Origin: Colius striatus
Taxonomy: Eukaryota > Chordata > Aves > Coliiformes > Coliidae
Length of the DNA: 64,000 bases
Assembly: GCF_028858725.1 (NCBI RefSeq)
Contig: NC_084760.1
Coordinates: forward strand, 92,997,867-93,061,866
Reading direction: 5' to 3'
A model generated the notes under the pieces. The model was not told where the DNA came from. It worked only from the letters and a program-made list of their open reading frames with translations, and ran no database searches. Position numbers and translations under genes: made by a program. Below are positions 13,364 to 24,600 of this stretch, one piece after another. How positions within the stretch are numbered: position 1 is the first letter of the stretch; each line of letters opens with the position of its first letter.

Positions 13364-16300
13364 AGGTAGAAGCTTAGTAAGATGATGATAACCTCTTTAG
13401 TCCTTTACAGCACTGCAGATTTTGCTTTCTGGCAATAGCTATAGCCAACTCCATAATTTGGATTTCAAATTTAGTAAGTGATAAATCATGCATGAGACCC
13501 AAAATATACAAAGCAGCAGTTGCAAAAATATTCTTCTTCAGTATTTTAGAAAGAACATCGCAAAAATGTTTGCCAAATGAATTAACGTTTCTATAAAAAG
13601 ACACGTGAAAAAATGAGCTCTTAAGAGATTACAACACTAACACATGCCATTATTATTACTATAACCAGTGAGCAACAACTTCAAAATTAAGATATACTCT
13701 ATAAAATCAATGAGAAGAAATTCCTTGCAATTGGCCTGAAGTTACACTTACAAAACTAGGGATCTGTATCTCAACAGTGCTCACTCTGTCTGCTGAGTAT
13801 TTATTCTCCACTTTGTCTGTTAGTTCACCTTCCATGTTTCACAAATACAGCCACATACACAGTGATGGATTTTCTCCTGCTCTTTGCAGGCTCAGGCAGG
13901 ACAGAACCATCTCATACGCTATTTCCTATTTCATGGGTGTTTTTTGTAAACAATTCATACTGACTATTTGCCCCTGACTGGCATGGTGCAGTCAAGAATT
14001 TAGGTACTACGGTCAAACGGCTGCTTTCCAAACATATTAGTCACTAAAACATACTACTGGAGTGTCTGCATTGAAAAATTAAAAGGTTTCCATAGAAATG
14101 TGCCCTTTTTCAAATGCTTGATGAATGCTGGGGTTTCTATCTGGCTAGTAAGAAAGCATTGCTCTTCTGGAGTATGTAAGTCAATAGAAGTAGGAAAAGA
14201 CCAATAAAGAAAAGTTCCTTACTAGACTGTTTCCAGAGTTTTGTTTAAAAAACAACTTTACACTATTTGGAATACATTTCACTGTCAGGAAGTTCGTTGT
14301 AACAAACTCCCCTTGTTTCTCTTAGGCTTGCTATGCTTAGATAAATTCTACCTTTCCTGTATTTTTCCCTTCTAAATAGCTGTAATTTTATCTTGGCCTA
14401 TCCCTAAAACACCAACTGCTCCATGTCACTAACCAAGATTTTTCAATATTCCCATTGCTTAGTTTCTCAAAAGCCTTCACTGTCATTTGTTTTTCTTCTA
14501 AGCTGCCTCCAATGTTTCTAGTCCTGGGTGCATAAAACTAATGTTTTTATTCAAGGTGCAGCCAAATGCTCTTTGCTTCTGAATATGGAAACAGAAATCA
14601 CATTTCACAACCCTGTTTCCACTAGGATTACTGTCACTCTGAAATATTCTGTGGATTTACAATAAACTCCAGGTAGCACTAACTCTGTGAAGACAGACTG
14701 ATTTATAACCCTAAGGGATGTTCAGACAATCATTTTATCTAATTGTCATGACTGGATGAACATTTCTAACCTTCTAATTGTGAATAGATATTGCCTTGTA
14801 CAGCAAAACAATTTACAACAGTGAAACATTTATTCTGCTGTGACTACCCCAGTGGGTGAATGGGAAGTGCCAGCTTTATAGTGTTTGAAATTGTTATTAT
14901 TAAAACAACTATACAACTAGAATATTGGCATATCTGCAAAGAAATAAATAGCCTTCCATTTCTTCTCTGTTCATGGTTTTGAACCACTCTAAACTGGTAG
15001 CAACCGTAACCATTAGCATCTGATAGGCTTGGTGTATTCATAAAATCATCAGTAATACAAGCTGATGTGATGGTAGGAGAACATGCTCAGACAAAAACTG
15101 CTAGAAATATGAGAAGCCTGTCCCTTTCCAAAGAGGTGACTGATAGGGTGAAAAATGCAGAACTGATTGAGAAGCGATGCCAGGTTTGTAAGCCTGTTCC
15201 TAAAACCCAGGAGCAAGCAAAATCCTTGTGTGCTCCTTTGAAGCAATGGCTGAGAACAAGAGCAGGAAAAGAAGAGTTATTTTATCAAAAAAGTGACAAG
15301 GTTATAATGCTTAAAAAAAGATAAACCCCTGCAGGAGTTAATCAGAATTTTTCCTGATAAAATATCTACAAGGCAGGGAATATTGGGGGTTTTTTTTGGT
15401 AAAGAAATGTAATAGTGTTTCATAGATCATTATTCTAAGTCCGATCCCAGAGAAAAGAAAACAGCAAAGTCAGTCTACCTTTGTAGAGGTGGATTTGCAT
15501 TTATTATTGTAATTTGGGTTTTTGAACTAAAGAAAGCCAGGTATTTATTCCAGTAAAGCGGCTATGCATCACCCTTCTGTCTCTTAACCTCACCACAGAA
15601 GCTCAAAAGAAGTTTTACATACATATTACAAGGTTCAATTGACAAAAATCATCATTCACATGCTTCTCTACAATCTGGAATGGATGGTGTGCTTGGAGGA
15701 CAGCTGAAAGGAGAAACATGCCCCTCATCCCACCAAAGTTCAGGGATTCCTGCTCCATAACAGTCCTCTCAGATTCACTATGCCCGTGAAACCTCAAAGC
15801 AGGCTGGAACCTGCTGCAGGCTAAGCTTGGGAAGGGAAAGGAGCTAGCTAAAGCACAGAAGATGAACTAGCCCAAGGAATCCTTGGGGCATGTGATACAT
15901 GAATCAAATCATATTAGGTCAAAGCACATCACTAGAAGTGATGCTGTCAAATCTGAACAAAATGAGACTAGAAGCATTGCTTTTGAAACTTTGCCTGTGA
16001 TTTGTACAGAGATATAGGAAATTCCACCCTGGTAAATATTGGTTGCACTCATATGTTAACTAAAAAAGGTGTTCTTGCCTCCGCTTACATATGGATCACT
16101 GAGGAAAAGCCAAAGCAGTTCATTTTTTCGAGAAGATCAGTCTGGTATAGTCTGCAGAAAGGTCTCAGACATAGCAGCTCTGCTTGAGCACAGCTCAATC
16201 AATGAACTTACTCTACAGAGCTCTTTCATTTGTAGTATTTTCAGGAGACTTTTGGAATAGATTTTTTTACCACATAAAACCAAGCAAATTATCCTCATTA

Positions 16301-16555
16301 TCTCTGCATTACGGCCTCACCCATGACAACGTAATGCTGGTTTACATGCTACACAAGTATCTGAGCATGCTGCTTTCTGTGTGAGCTGGACCTTTACCAC
16401 ATGCAAATCAGATGAGACTCTGACCCACATAAGCTATGACCTTACAACAGGGCACTTCCTCTTCCCTTCGGTTTCAACCACAGCAGCTCACATTTTCATT
16501 TACATGAAGATCTTTTACATTAATTACATTTGAATTTTATGCTATAATTAAGATC
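13364..16555. other. Intergenic spacer without recognised gene
   Basis: AT-rich DNA with only short chance open frames. No promoter-like CpG cluster, no CR1 tail and no LTR ends were seen before the retroviral insertion that begins at 16561. Confidence 0.55.
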
Positions 16556-16560
16556 CCTTT

Positions 16561-17303
16561 TGTCCTGGTTTAGCCAGGAGCAGCTTTTAGCTTGGTAACA
16601 GGGGGAGCGGGTTGCAGTGAAGACCCTCCCCCGGCTCCTAGGTTCAGACCCACCTCCGGCCCGGCTGGGCCAATCTGGCGCCTCTGCGATCACTATTTAG
16701 GGGACGGGCGAGGGACTGTGTGGGGAGATGGCCATGGCCCAGGCCGTGTTGGAGAGCCTGCGCGCCGCAGAGCAGCCGCACACGAGAGGCAGAGAGGAGC
16801 TGCAGCCTTTGGAATAAGTGGGCATCGGAGCAGCCCGTGCAAGTCTGCCATGCTTGTGAGTTACCCCACGGACTTGCAGGGAGGACTGGTGTGGAGTTCA
16901 CCCGTCCTGAGGAGGGACAAACGGCAGAAGCTCTCGGAAAACCGACTGACTGAACCCCCCACTGCCTGCCCCCCCGAACCGTTCAGGGGGGGGCAAGGTA
17001 AAAACACCGGGATCAGGGCTCTGAACCCGGGAAGAGGGGAGGGGTGGCAAGAAGGTGTTCTTAAAAAGGCTGGTTGGACTCTCCATTGATGTATTACTCT
17101 GGGTTGTTTCATTTTGGTTATGTTTTGGTTGATTTTGCATTAAATTATTTTCTGTTTTCTTCCCCAAAACCGAGTAGCCTGGTCTGTTTTGTCCTGAACC
17201 TTAAGCGGCAATTAAGCCCTCCCTGCCCTCGAGCAATCCTCAGCCTCTTCGGTACTCGAGGCTAATCGTGGCCTTTGTTCCCTGATGGGCCTAAACCACG
17301 ACA
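16561..17303 (+). repeat. 5' LTR of the ERVK-like element
   Basis: A 743-bp LTR starting TGTCCTGG and ending CACGACA, with TG...CA ends. A TATA-like CTATTTAG lies at about 16693-16700, and an ATTAAA polyadenylation-type signal lies at 17139-17144, followed by a T-rich stretch. If those signals are used, U3 is short (about 150 bp) and R is long. Open frames inside it, on both strands, repeat in the second LTR copy and are not genes. Confidence 0.9.
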
Positions 17304-17305
17304 AT

Positions 17306-17323
17306 TGGCGCCCAACGTGGGGC
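17306..17323 (+). other. Retroviral primer-binding site (tRNA-Lys type)
   Basis: TGGCGCCCAACGTGGGGC begins 2 bp after the LTR end. It is the 18-nt complement of the Lys-1,2 tRNA 3' end used to prime minus-strand DNA in many betaretrovirus-like elements. About 35 bp further on, GATG followed by GTGAGT (GT at 17360-17361) resembles the leader splice donor of such elements. Confidence 0.9.
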
Positions 17324-17557
17324 CTCGAGCTGCTGGAGATTGGGATTTGTGATAAGGATGGTGAGTCGGGAGGTGGAGAGTGATACAAGATGGAGGTCAC
17401 CACGTGGACCCTTCAGCCAGAGAAGGAGGAAGGAACGAGAAGCAGTAGACCGGAGACCCCTCTGTAAGCCGTGGCGAGAATACAAGCTGTGCCCCTGAAA
17501 CCTATGGAGATTCGTGGCAAGACTGAGAGCCACCAACAGCTCCGTGTGGGTGAGCCC

Positions 17558-18158
17558 GGACGGGCGAGGGACTGTGTGGGGAGATGGCCATGGCCCAGGC
17601 CGTGCTGGAGAGCCTGCGCGCCGCAGAGCAGCCGCACACGAGAGGCAGAGAGGAGCTGCAGCCTTTGGAATAAGTGGGCATCGGAGCAGCCCGTGCAAGT
17701 CTGCCATGCTTGTGAGTTACCCCACGGACTTGCAGGGAGGACTGGTGTGGAGTTCACCCGTCCTGAGGAGGGACAAACGGCAGAAGCTCTCGGAAACCGA
17801 CTGACTGAACCCCCCACTGCCTGCCCCCCCGAACCGTTCAGGGGGGGGCAAGGTAAAAACACCGGGATCAGGGCTCTGAACCCGGGAAGAGGGGAGGGGT
17901 GGCAAGAAGGTGTTCTTAAAAAGGCTGGTTGGACTCTCCATTGATGTATTACTCTGGGTTGTTTCATTTTGGTTATGTTTTGGTTGATTTTGCATTAAAT
18001 TATTTTCTGTTTTCTTCCCCAAAACCGAGTAGCCTGGTCTGCTTTGTCCTGAACCTTAAGCGGCAATTAAGCCCTCCCTGCCCTCGAGCAATCCTCAGCC
18101 TCTTCGGTACTCGAGGCTAATCGTGGCCTTTGTTCCCTGATGGGCCTAAACCACGACA
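17558..18158 (+). repeat. 3' LTR of the ERVK-like element, 5'-truncated
   Basis: It matches 16702-17303 almost base for base and ends in the same CACGACA, directly before the target duplication. The first 141 bp, including the TATA-like box, are gone. The deletion joint lies after GGTGAGCC at 17557. The missing stretch ends just upstream of where transcription would be expected to start. Confidence 0.92.
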
Positions 18159-18834
18159 CCTTTGCACTGAAAAAGTGGTTTGAAATGCATTCATTAATTA
18201 CATTAAATAAGCACACAAGAGACTGCCTTGCAGTTTTTGTTCCTCCTCTAAGAATTTTGTGAAGTTAGTTGCAATTCACAGAATCGCTCTGCTTCATAAG
18301 CATTTCTCCCTCAAATTCTCTGACTTTCACTTTTCTCCCTTCTTATTGGTTTCTGTGAGGCCTCTCAAGCTGCCACAAATATGTCTCTGTTCCTATATCC
18401 TACTACATGCTTTGGCTAAATCCCTTACAACAGGTTTTCCTGAAAAGCTAAGTGCTTTCCGTAACCTAGTTTTTACCTGTCAAATTCTGGAGATCTACTC
18501 TCCAGAGATGCTGATCTTATGCATCTAATGATTCCTATCCAGCTACTTCATTTCACAGCAACTATACGAAGAAGTCCTGACTGACTCTTAACCAAGGAAA
18601 AGCTTGGCTAAGAGTAATCAAAAGACTTAAATGTAAGAGCAGAGTATGCACAAGGCAAATAATAAAAAAAATCACCTCAACTGTCTAGTTCTTGCATCTC
18701 ATTGTTTCTTTGCCTGTTATGATGCAAAAAAACCCCTCTTTGTTTAAAGTAAAATGTATTATTACAGCTGTGAAAATGGATAAGAGTTTTCGATGGGTAC
18801 AGAAACTACAGAGTAACTGCACAGAGGCAGTCAT
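18159..18834. other. Intergenic spacer
   Basis: Ordinary AT-rich sequence between the retroviral element and a CR1 copy. Only chance open frames are seen. Confidence 0.5.
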
Positions 18835-19336
18835 TAGTTGTGTCCAGTTCTGGGCTCCTCAGCTCCAGAGGGACAGAGAACTTCTGGAGGGAGTCCAGCG
18901 CAGGGACACTAAGATGATCAGGGGACTGGAGCATCTTTCATATGAGGAAAGGCTGCAGGAACTGGGGCTGTTTAGTCTGGAGAAGAGGAGACTGAGGGGG
19001 GATCTCATTAATATTTACAAGTATATAAATGGTGGGTGTCAGGAGTTTGGGACATTTCTTTTTTCTATAGTAGCTAGCAACGGGACAAGGGGTAATGGGA
19101 CGAAGCTGGAACACAAAAACTTCCACTTAAATGTAAGAAAAAACTATTTCACTGTGAGGGTGATGGAGCCCTGGCACAGGCTGCCCAGAGGAGTTGTGGA
19201 GTCTCCTTCCTTGGAGGTCTTCAAGATCCGCCTGGATATGTTCGTATGCGACCTGATCTAGGTGGAGCTGCTTCTGCAGGAGTGTTGGACTAGATGATCT
19301 CTAAAGGCCCCTTCCAACCCCTACCATTCTATGATT
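18835..19336 (+). mobile_element. CR1 LINE, 5'-truncated 3' end
   Basis: It begins inside the end of ORF2 (TGTCCAGTTCTGGGCTCC, then the block GATGATCAGGGGACTGGAGC). It runs through the conserved 3' UTR to the tail GGACTAGATGATCTCTAAAG ... CCAACCCC ... TTCTATGATT, the standard avian CR1 terminus. The translated plus frame keeps the CR1 C-terminal signature ([20 protein letters not shown]) with few lesions, so the copy is not very old. CR1 copies are usually cut short at the 5' end by incomplete reverse transcription. Confidence 0.92.
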
Positions 19337-20717
19337 AGTAGGGGAAAACAGGAACAACTTAGTTTTGAACAGTGGTCTTCCATAATTCACCAAAATTATA
19401 ATCTTTCCAAATATTCACCTCAAAAGACAGAATTTTTGCCACTCTATGACTTTACCATGGCTTTGTCAAAATGGGAGTATCACTTAGAATTCTGCTTTGC
19501 TGGTTTCTGGTGTCTTTAGCACAATAGAAACAAATGGTGAAGAAACACCATGCCCACCAAAAATAGATAATTTGCAAAGCTGACTGTGAATCTCTGTACA
19601 AGAAAATGGATTGGTTAGGAGCTATGATCACAGGAAACACAAACCATAATCTATGTTCAGAATACATAGTTAGTAGAGCTCACCCAAAAGGTTTGAAGAT
19701 GTGCTTAATGCTCTATACTGTGTTCTTCCTCTGCATTGCCTATTAAGCTCCTCTGTGATGAAAGGAAATATCTTGGCAGTCATTGGTTTCACGCCCATAA
19801 TTACCATGACACTGCCATACATTCCCTTCAGCATCGTATATGTCTTCCTTTATCTCTCAGCAGCAGCAACATCAGTTACTGAACAGGAAATGTCTCAAAA
19901 TAAGCCCTTCATTTGACGAGTCTGCCAAAATGAAAACACTTTTAGAAATAGACAACTGATCTCATAAACAGAAATAAATCTAAAATTAACTGAAACCAAA
20001 ATCACATGTTTCCCCCCCTACGCCCCCACTCAGGTCTCTGGGTGTTAGGAATCTTAAGCTGTACTCTCCATTCTGAAACTAAATTAGACTCGCAGTCTGA
20101 AAACTAGCCTCAGACTCAAAGTTTGGTGGAGCGGCTTGAAATGACACGTTCTATACTTAGATGTAAATGCACAACTTTAGATTCATCTGTACTCGCAAGT
20201 TGTATCCTAGAAACAAAATATTCTGATTTCATTTATATTAGATTGTGTATTTTAATTAATTCTCTAATCTTTGTCTGGAAGCAAATCATCAAATAGAAGA
20301 GGCATCTGCACAGCTCTAATTGACTTAAATACATCCAATGAATGTGTAACTTTTGGGTTGATTAGACACCTGGATTATTTCTCACTGAGAAAAATAATAC
20401 ATCTATCTACAAGCAAATCTGAGGAAAAGAGAGAGTGGTAATTTCATTAACAAACCATTAGGAAAAAAAAGTAGGCTAGAAGTACACACTTTTACTAGGT
20501 AGAGCCTCTATCCATCCCCTGTTAGAGCTTCATTTTGAAGACTGAAATGAAACAACAACAATTCCTTTCACCAATTTCTGTAATAGAGGAGAAGGTGGGA
20601 TCAGGTCCATGGATCTAGCTAATAGACTCTCTAGGAATCCTCCTGAATAAAATCTGCCATGAATTGCATTTGCCGCCTTGATTCAAGAGAAGACCATTAA
20701 AGAAAAGAACTCCAACA
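19337..20717. other. Intergenic spacer without recognised gene
   Basis: AT-rich sequence with a short C-run at about 20,010. No exon-like or transposon signature was recognised. Confidence 0.5.
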
Positions 20718-21620
20718 AGCATAATATAGCCTGGTGAAGTGAAGCAAAGCAAAGCAAGGCAAGGCAAGTCCCGGCAGTGGTCGGCCAGAAAGGTTTGGTC
20801 GGGGTGGGAGAGGGAGGTCCCCAGTGGGATCTCCCACCATGAGATGGCCCAAGGAGCCAAAGACCCTACAAGTTAGGTCAGAAATCTGAGATGAACTTCG
20901 CTGGGAGTCCGAAGTCCCTCAAGATGGTCAGAAGATGTGATGGAACCTCTGTGGCACAGAGGCTGGGGAAAAAAAATGTAGGAAAAAAACTGAACAAAAA
21001 GAAGCAGCAGGAAAAGAAGAAGATAAAGGGAGATGAGAAGAAATGAAGAAAAAGGAAACCCACAGAGCATAGCAAAGCTTATCGAAGCAAAGCAAAGAAA
21101 AGCAAGCAAGACAAGGCAAGGAAGGGAAAGGCAAGGAAAGTGCCGGCAGTTGTCAGACAGAGAGGCTTGGCCAAGGTGTACGAGTATAGACCCCAGCGGG
21201 CATCTCCCATCATGAGATGGCCCAGGTGGCCAAAGACCATGCCAGAGACGTTAAAAGTCTGAGATGAACTTCACTTGGGATCCAAAGGCCCTCAGGATGG
21301 TCACAAAATGCGATGGAACCAGTGGGTCATGGAGATTGGGACCAAAAAAAACCCAAAAATTAAAACCCAAGGAAAATCTGCAGCAAAAGAAGAAGAAAAA
21401 GGGAGATTTAAACAGTGTAAAAGAGAAGGAAAAGAAGAAAAAACAACCCCATAGAGAATAGCATAGCCTAGTAACGCAAAGGAAAGTTACACAAGGCAAC
21501 GCCAGGCCATGTCCCAGGAGTGGTTTCCCAGAGAGGCTTGGCTGAGGTGGCTGAATGAGGACTAAGCAAGGAAAGGCAAGGCAAGGCAAGGCAAGTGCCG
21601 GCAGTTGTCGGACATTGAAA
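20718..21620. repeat. Higher-order tandem repeat, unit about 370 bp, with GGCAA/GCAAA pentamers
   Basis: At least two full units and a partial third. Each has a GCAAAGCAAGGCAAGG-type pentamer run, then a GC-rich core starting CCGGCAG at 20771 and 21143 (372 bp apart), with a degenerate counterpart CCCAGGAG near 21513. The core holds CATGAGATGGCCCA in copies 1 and 2. It is followed by TCTGAGATGAACTTC, then an A-rich tract with GAAGAAGA, then the next unit. A last pentamer run and core start (near 21,598) close the array. Copies are clearly diverged. Open frames across it on the minus strand come from the repeat and are not genes. Confidence 0.85.
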
Positions 21621-24600
21621 TATTCCCACTGAAGTCCATTTATTTTTTTTCCAGTAAGAATGGTTTTACATCTTATTAAAAAAGTAATACTATCATTACA
21701 GCTAGAAAGCAAAAAGCCTTTAAAAAAAGACGGAACTAGAACTAATTTTTACAGAACACAGATCATCTAGTTTATAAAAATAATCTCTTATACTTGGAAT
21801 TTTGTGTACAAAACCACAAACCTTATGAATGTTTCCCATAAGGATTCATTTAACAAGCTTCTTTATGTGGAAAGGGTATAAAGCAACCAAAGACCTAAAA
21901 TGGCTGCTTGGCATTATGTTGTTCTGTGGTGGCTAGCGTGATTTACAACTATGTATTTTCTGTCCCTGTTTCTTTAGCTTAGTGCTGAATTATAAATGAA
22001 CAACTGTATCCTGGTATTCTTCTTCTAGTTGAAAAACAAAATTAACCTGATCATGGGACAGTTTTTTAACACAGTAAGTCAATTAATTCTTTATAAGGCA
22101 ATGCATTACTTGGAGAAAAAGACCCCAGCCTTTCTCAGATTGTTCAGTTTTGCCCTTAAATGAAGAGTAAAGAAAGCTCCATGTAAAACCAGACTACACA
22201 ATTACACATAAGCTAGTTTGATGCAGTTCAAATATCTGTGTTGATAACCAATTCATAAGGTTTATGTGAACAAATATTTGAGCAACTTAAAGGCAACTAG
22301 TATCCTTTGGTTTGACTGGAATGTACACGTGGTAAATTTGTCTGCTGATGTAGGTATTTGACAGCATGTGCAATCTGCAAAATCACCTTCAGTCTTCCTG
22401 GCAATATTGATCTTTCTGTCTGCTTAACAGTTGTGGTGCATATCTGTTATTAAATAATGCAGGCAAACTCTGCAATCCCATCCCACAAACAATAAATAAT
22501 TACTGAGCTTTTTTCTTTTTAAATAGATGATGCGAGTCCCTACCTCAGAGGCTTGCTGTCTACCTCAACAATAAGCCAAAAAGACTTAAAATAATGAACA
22601 ATACCAGAAATGAAAGAGGGTTTGGCACCGTTCAGTGCTAAAGGCTTGAGAGAAGACAGTGGTAGGAAGGAAGAGGAGACAGAACTGTGAAGTTCAAAGT
22701 CAAGAGGGCATTAACATTAAAAAAACCATCAAGGTTTTACATTCATACTGGATGCAACCTCAAGACCTGCTGGAGGAAGGATCACCTCCATGCATGGAGC
22801 CAGTCCTTGCTGTATTTCTGCCTCTATCATAAGTAGACATGAATTTTTAAAATTGAAACAGATGTGTATCTAGGCAGGTTGTACTAATCTAAGAGATGCT
22901 CTTGTGCTTTGTGGTTTCAGGTCCCCAGATGAACATACAGATTGTCCCTTGCCCTCTTCAAAAACTCCAGCATGTGGCCAAGGCCGTCGCTGTGGGCCAG
23001 TCCCAGGGGCTGGAGCAGAGCAGGGGAGGCGTCTGTACGGGCCTCTTGCATCCTCTGACCACAACTACCAAAATAGCTCTTGGGTGGTCAACCACGGCCC
23101 CAAGGAGCAGGGAAGGGCTTGTATTAGGCTGATTTAGCCTTATTTTTTGTAAATAAGGCACCAGGATCTGCCAGCAACATTCCTCTCATTTTATCTGATC
23201 TCATAAGGATTATTTTTAGTAAGAACTGGTTTGCCCTGAAAGAAAGCTATTCTCTAAAAAAAGCTTTGTACACTTAAGACATATGGGACAGAAGGAAGCC
23301 TGAATCTAGCATTACCTTTTTTTTTCAGTCACCAGAAAAACCCTGAAATTGCCCTTTTTAGCAAACAGAAAAGAAAAATAGGTTGGTTCTGAATTGAAAA
23401 TAATATATATGCCTTGTGCTGTTCTTGACAACCTTTTCTGAAATCTCATTAGCTCGCAGAACATGTGCACAACTCCTACCTCTTCTTATAAGAAAGTTAC
23501 ACAGGTATAATTCCACTGAAATAACAGTTGAATAGCTGTAGTAGAAAGGGAGCTATTTCTGTCTCTTCTCTCACAAAATTTAATTGAAATAAATACTTTC
23601 CAGCAGCAGCAACATCAGTCTCCTTTTCTGACAAGTTTACAAGCACTGCAGACTGACTTAGGGTCATCATACTCTGTATTTTGGTACACAGACTTAGTGA
23701 ATGGCATGCATGATATGCTTACTAAGCCACTTTGGATAAACATGGAAAAAATCTAGTGGTGTAGTTGTCACAGACCAGAATGGTTTCATGTGCTATGTGA
23801 TTTGAAGGGACATTCCTTTCCTATGTGTCATTTACCTTTTATACATTGTTGTTGCTCAATATTTCATAACCATTAATTCTTTGGATGCCCACACTGAGGT
23901 TGTTATATACATAAATGCATTAAAAAAAAAGAGAACTGTGCATTCTTATGTGATGTCACATTGTAGTCCACAAACAGCCTTATTGCCCTTTACCATGTTT
24001 GGGAACAAAGGGAAAGGGATGTCAATTTCCTTTTCACACGTGGAAAACTGAGCTCCTGTCTTTTGCATACCTTTTATACACACACACATAGCCTTGGGAC
24101 ATCGAGATCCAAGAAAAAAAAAACCCTCTCTTATGTTTCATGTATAAATCAGCAACAGTCGTGGTCATGAGCTAAATGATAAATATGCCGGTGAGGTGAA
24201 GTCAGCAAAAAACTGGCATGAGTTAATTTGTAACTTAATTTCTCAAGCCATGATCCTGCTAGTTGTAAGGATCTTTGAGTAGGCTGGGCTCTGCCATGCA
24301 TGAGTTAACTGTTGGCATAACTGACAGAACAGCAAACAGCATCCTAGGTTGTAAAGGTCTTTTGGAAAAGAACTGTTTGTGTCTTTCCAGTGTATAGCAT
24401 AAGAAGGCCTTCTCTGATGGCTGCCTTTCCTGGCACACCTGTGATGCACACACCATACTTCATCTACTGTTAATTCCTTAAAACAATTGACAATTGGGGG
24501 AAGGAATTATAACATTTAGCATATTATAGGAATTCAGGGTAACATGGGATCTGTTCATTCCCCCTGTGGTAACCCAAAACCTCCCTCCAATGCTTCTGTG

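Larger units (their letters stand above)
16561..18158 (+). mobile_element. Defective class II (ERVK-like) endogenous retrovirus, coding region deleted
   Basis: The order is a full 5' LTR (16561-17303), a primer-binding site (17306-17323), about 250 bp of leader, then a 3' LTR missing its first 141 bp (17558-18158). The 5-bp sequence CCTTT flanks the unit at 16556-16560 and 18159-18163, as a target duplication. The primer site matches the 3' end of Lys tRNA (the Lys-1,2 type typical of betaretrovirus-like elements). No gag, pro, pol or env sequence and no polypurine tract remain. The shared 602 bp of the two LTRs differ at only three places (two T/C changes and one single-A indel), so the insertion is young. 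The element cannot make viral proteins. Confidence 0.92.

Noticed and set aside
16592-18120. Paired open frames that occur twice
   Set aside because: They lie inside the two LTR copies and repeat because the LTRs repeat; none corresponds to a viral gene.
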